NCBI GenBank assembly: GCA_012517755.1
Contig: JAAYUH010000230.1
Coordinates: 1-6,619, forward strand
Direction: 5' to 3'
Source: a bacterium
GTDB lineage: Bacteria > Caldisericota > Caldisericia > B22-G15
DNA length: 6,619 bases
Part shown: positions 5,713-6,619 of the stretch, piece after piece
Position numbering within the stretch: the stretch's first letter is position 1
Layout of the letters: every line of letters starts with the position of its first letter
The notes under the pieces: generated by a model
The model's input: the letters and a program-made list of their open reading frames with translations, nothing else
What the model was told of the DNA's origin: nothing
Database searches by the model: none
Translations under genes and position numbers: made by a program

Positions 5713-6619
5713 TAATTGGTATTGATGTTGGAGCTGTATCAACAGATATAGCAGTTCTTGATATGGATGAAAATGTTATAACTTCAAGATATTTAAGAAC
5801 TGCCGGAAACCCAATATTGGCTATTAAGGATGGATTAATTAATATTGAGGAGGAACTAAAGGAAAAATATAAGGAATTTGAAGTTTTTTCAGTTGGAACA
5901 ACTGGCAGTGGTAGATATCTTGCAAACATTATTGTTGGAAGTGATATTGTAAAAAATGAGATATCCTCGCATGCTGTAGCTACACTAAGAGAGATTCCTG
6001 ATGTTAGAACAATTTTCGAAATTGGTGGACAGGATTCAAAAATTATAATAATAAGGGATGGCGTAGTTGTTGATTTTGCTATGAACACAGTTTGTGCAGC
6101 TGGAACGGGCTCATTCCTTGATCATCAAGCAGAAAGATTAAATATAGAAATTGAAGATTTTGGAAAACTTGCTCTTCTTTCAAAAAACCCAGTAAGAATT
6201 GCAGGAAGGTGCACTGTATTTGCAGAATCTGATATGATACATAAAGCGCAGATGGGTGCGAGGAAAGAAGATATACTTATGGGTTTATGCGAGGCTCTTG
6301 TTAGAAATTATTTAAACAATGTAGCAAGAGGGAAACCTCTTTATCCAAAATTTGTTTTTCAAGGAGGTGTTTCAGACAATATTGGAATTGTAAAGACTTT
6401 CGAAAAAGTTATTAAGAATGAAGTGATTGTTCCTAAAAACAACAAAATTATGGGAGCGATAGGTGTTGCAATTATTTCAAAAGAGTTAGCAAAAAAAGAA
6501 AAAACAAAAACAAAGTTTAAAGGTTTTGATGTGTCAAAAAGAGAATATGAAACAAAAGTGTTTTACTGTGATAAATGTGCAAATAATTGCGAAGTTTATG
6601 AAATTTTAGAAAATGGAGA
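5697..6619 (+). CDS. Acyl-CoA dehydratase activase (BadF/BadG/BcrA/HgdC ATPase family), 3' end outside window
   Basis: The window holds 307 codons plus two bases. This family forms homodimers with an ASKHA (actin/hexokinase-like) ATPase fold and one [4Fe-4S] cluster at the dimer interface; ATP hydrolysis drives an electron into a partner enzyme. Counting ATT as residue 1, the marks are IGIDVGAVST (7-16, phosphate loop), GTTGSGR (67-73), EIGGQDSK (108-115), NTVCAAGTGSFL (130-141), GRCTVFAESDM (170-180) and FQGGVSDN (221-228). Cys133 and Cys172 are 39 apart, the same spacing as the cluster cysteines I recall for the Acidaminococcus enzyme (127 and 166). The usual ~260-residue domain is followed by an extension with CDKCANNC (291-298), a CxxCxxxC site seen in longer family members. 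The start is inferred as ATT from the Shine-Dalgarno sequence and family N-terminus; the first ATG (5763) would delete the phosphate loop. It overlaps the COG3581 gene by 16 bases. Confidence 0.9.
   Translation, partial: MTEKLIIGIDVGAVSTDIAVLDMDENVITSRYLRTAGNPILAIKDGLINIEEELKEKYKEFEVFSVGTTGSGRYLANIIVGSDIVKNEISSHAVATLREIPDVRTIFEIGGQDSKIIIIRDGVVVDFAMNTVCAAGTGSFLDHQAERLNIEIEDFGKLALLSKNPVRIAGRCTVFAESDMIHKAQMGARKEDILMGLCEALVRNYLNNVARGKPLYPKFVFQGGVSDNIGIVKTFEKVIKNEVIVPKNNKIMGAIGVAIISKELAKKEKTKTKFKGFDVSKREYETKVFYCDKCANNCEVYEILENG

Noticed and set aside
5642..6088. 148-codon open frame on the minus strand
   Set aside because: It is antisense to the COG3581 end and the activase ATPase motifs. It is dominated by S, I, P and F, as expected for a shadow of this AT-rich coding sequence.
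5763..6619. ATG at 5763 as the activase start
   Set aside because: It would remove the phosphate-loop motif IGIDVG that the family needs, has no Shine-Dalgarno sequence, and would leave the strong AAGGAGG at 5686 unused.

Overview
The window is very AT-rich (clearly below 35% G+C by eye) bacterial DNA with tightly packed genes. The content suggests an anaerobe, perhaps thermophilic: an ATP-dependent acyl-CoA dehydratase-type activase with its two partner families, a DUF362/ferredoxin protein, and a DegV protein. Lineages such as Caldisericota, Dictyoglomota or low-GC Firmicutes would fit, but the sequence alone does not decide. No rRNA, tRNA, CRISPR array or mobile element was seen.

Layout. 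The last 19 codons of an unidentified + strand gene (1-60) are followed at once by a strong hairpin terminator (61-105). Two minus-strand genes then run toward it and probably form one operon: a DegV fatty-acid-binding protein (1495-2388, transcribed first) and, 22 bases later, a TPR protein fused to a CofE-like F420-0:glutamate ligase domain (96-1472). An 82-base divergent promoter region (2389-2470) separates these from a + strand cluster that runs off the window: a DUF362 protein with a C-terminal ferredoxin domain (2471-3544), a DUF2229/COG3580 protein (3597-4586), a COG3581 protein (4579-5712) and an acyl-CoA dehydratase activase of the BadF/BadG/BcrA/HgdC type (5697 to the end, incomplete).

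How they may work together. The activase family hydrolyses ATP to push a low-potential electron from its [4Fe-4S] cluster into a partner enzyme. Here the likely partners are the cysteine-rich DUF2229 and COG3581 proteins, whose C-termini share a nearly identical motif. The DUF362-ferredoxin protein is a candidate electron donor. The substrate is unknown, and the electron path is inference from gene order and family knowledge.

Most notable points. The activase gene has no ATG, GTG or TTG start that keeps its nucleotide-binding motif. It appears to begin at ATT (5697) behind a near-perfect Shine-Dalgarno sequence. Two genes without a Shine-Dalgarno sequence (2471 and 1472) both have TATAAT exactly six bases before the start codon, as expected for leaderless mRNAs. 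The ferredoxin domain lacks one cluster-ligating cysteine.
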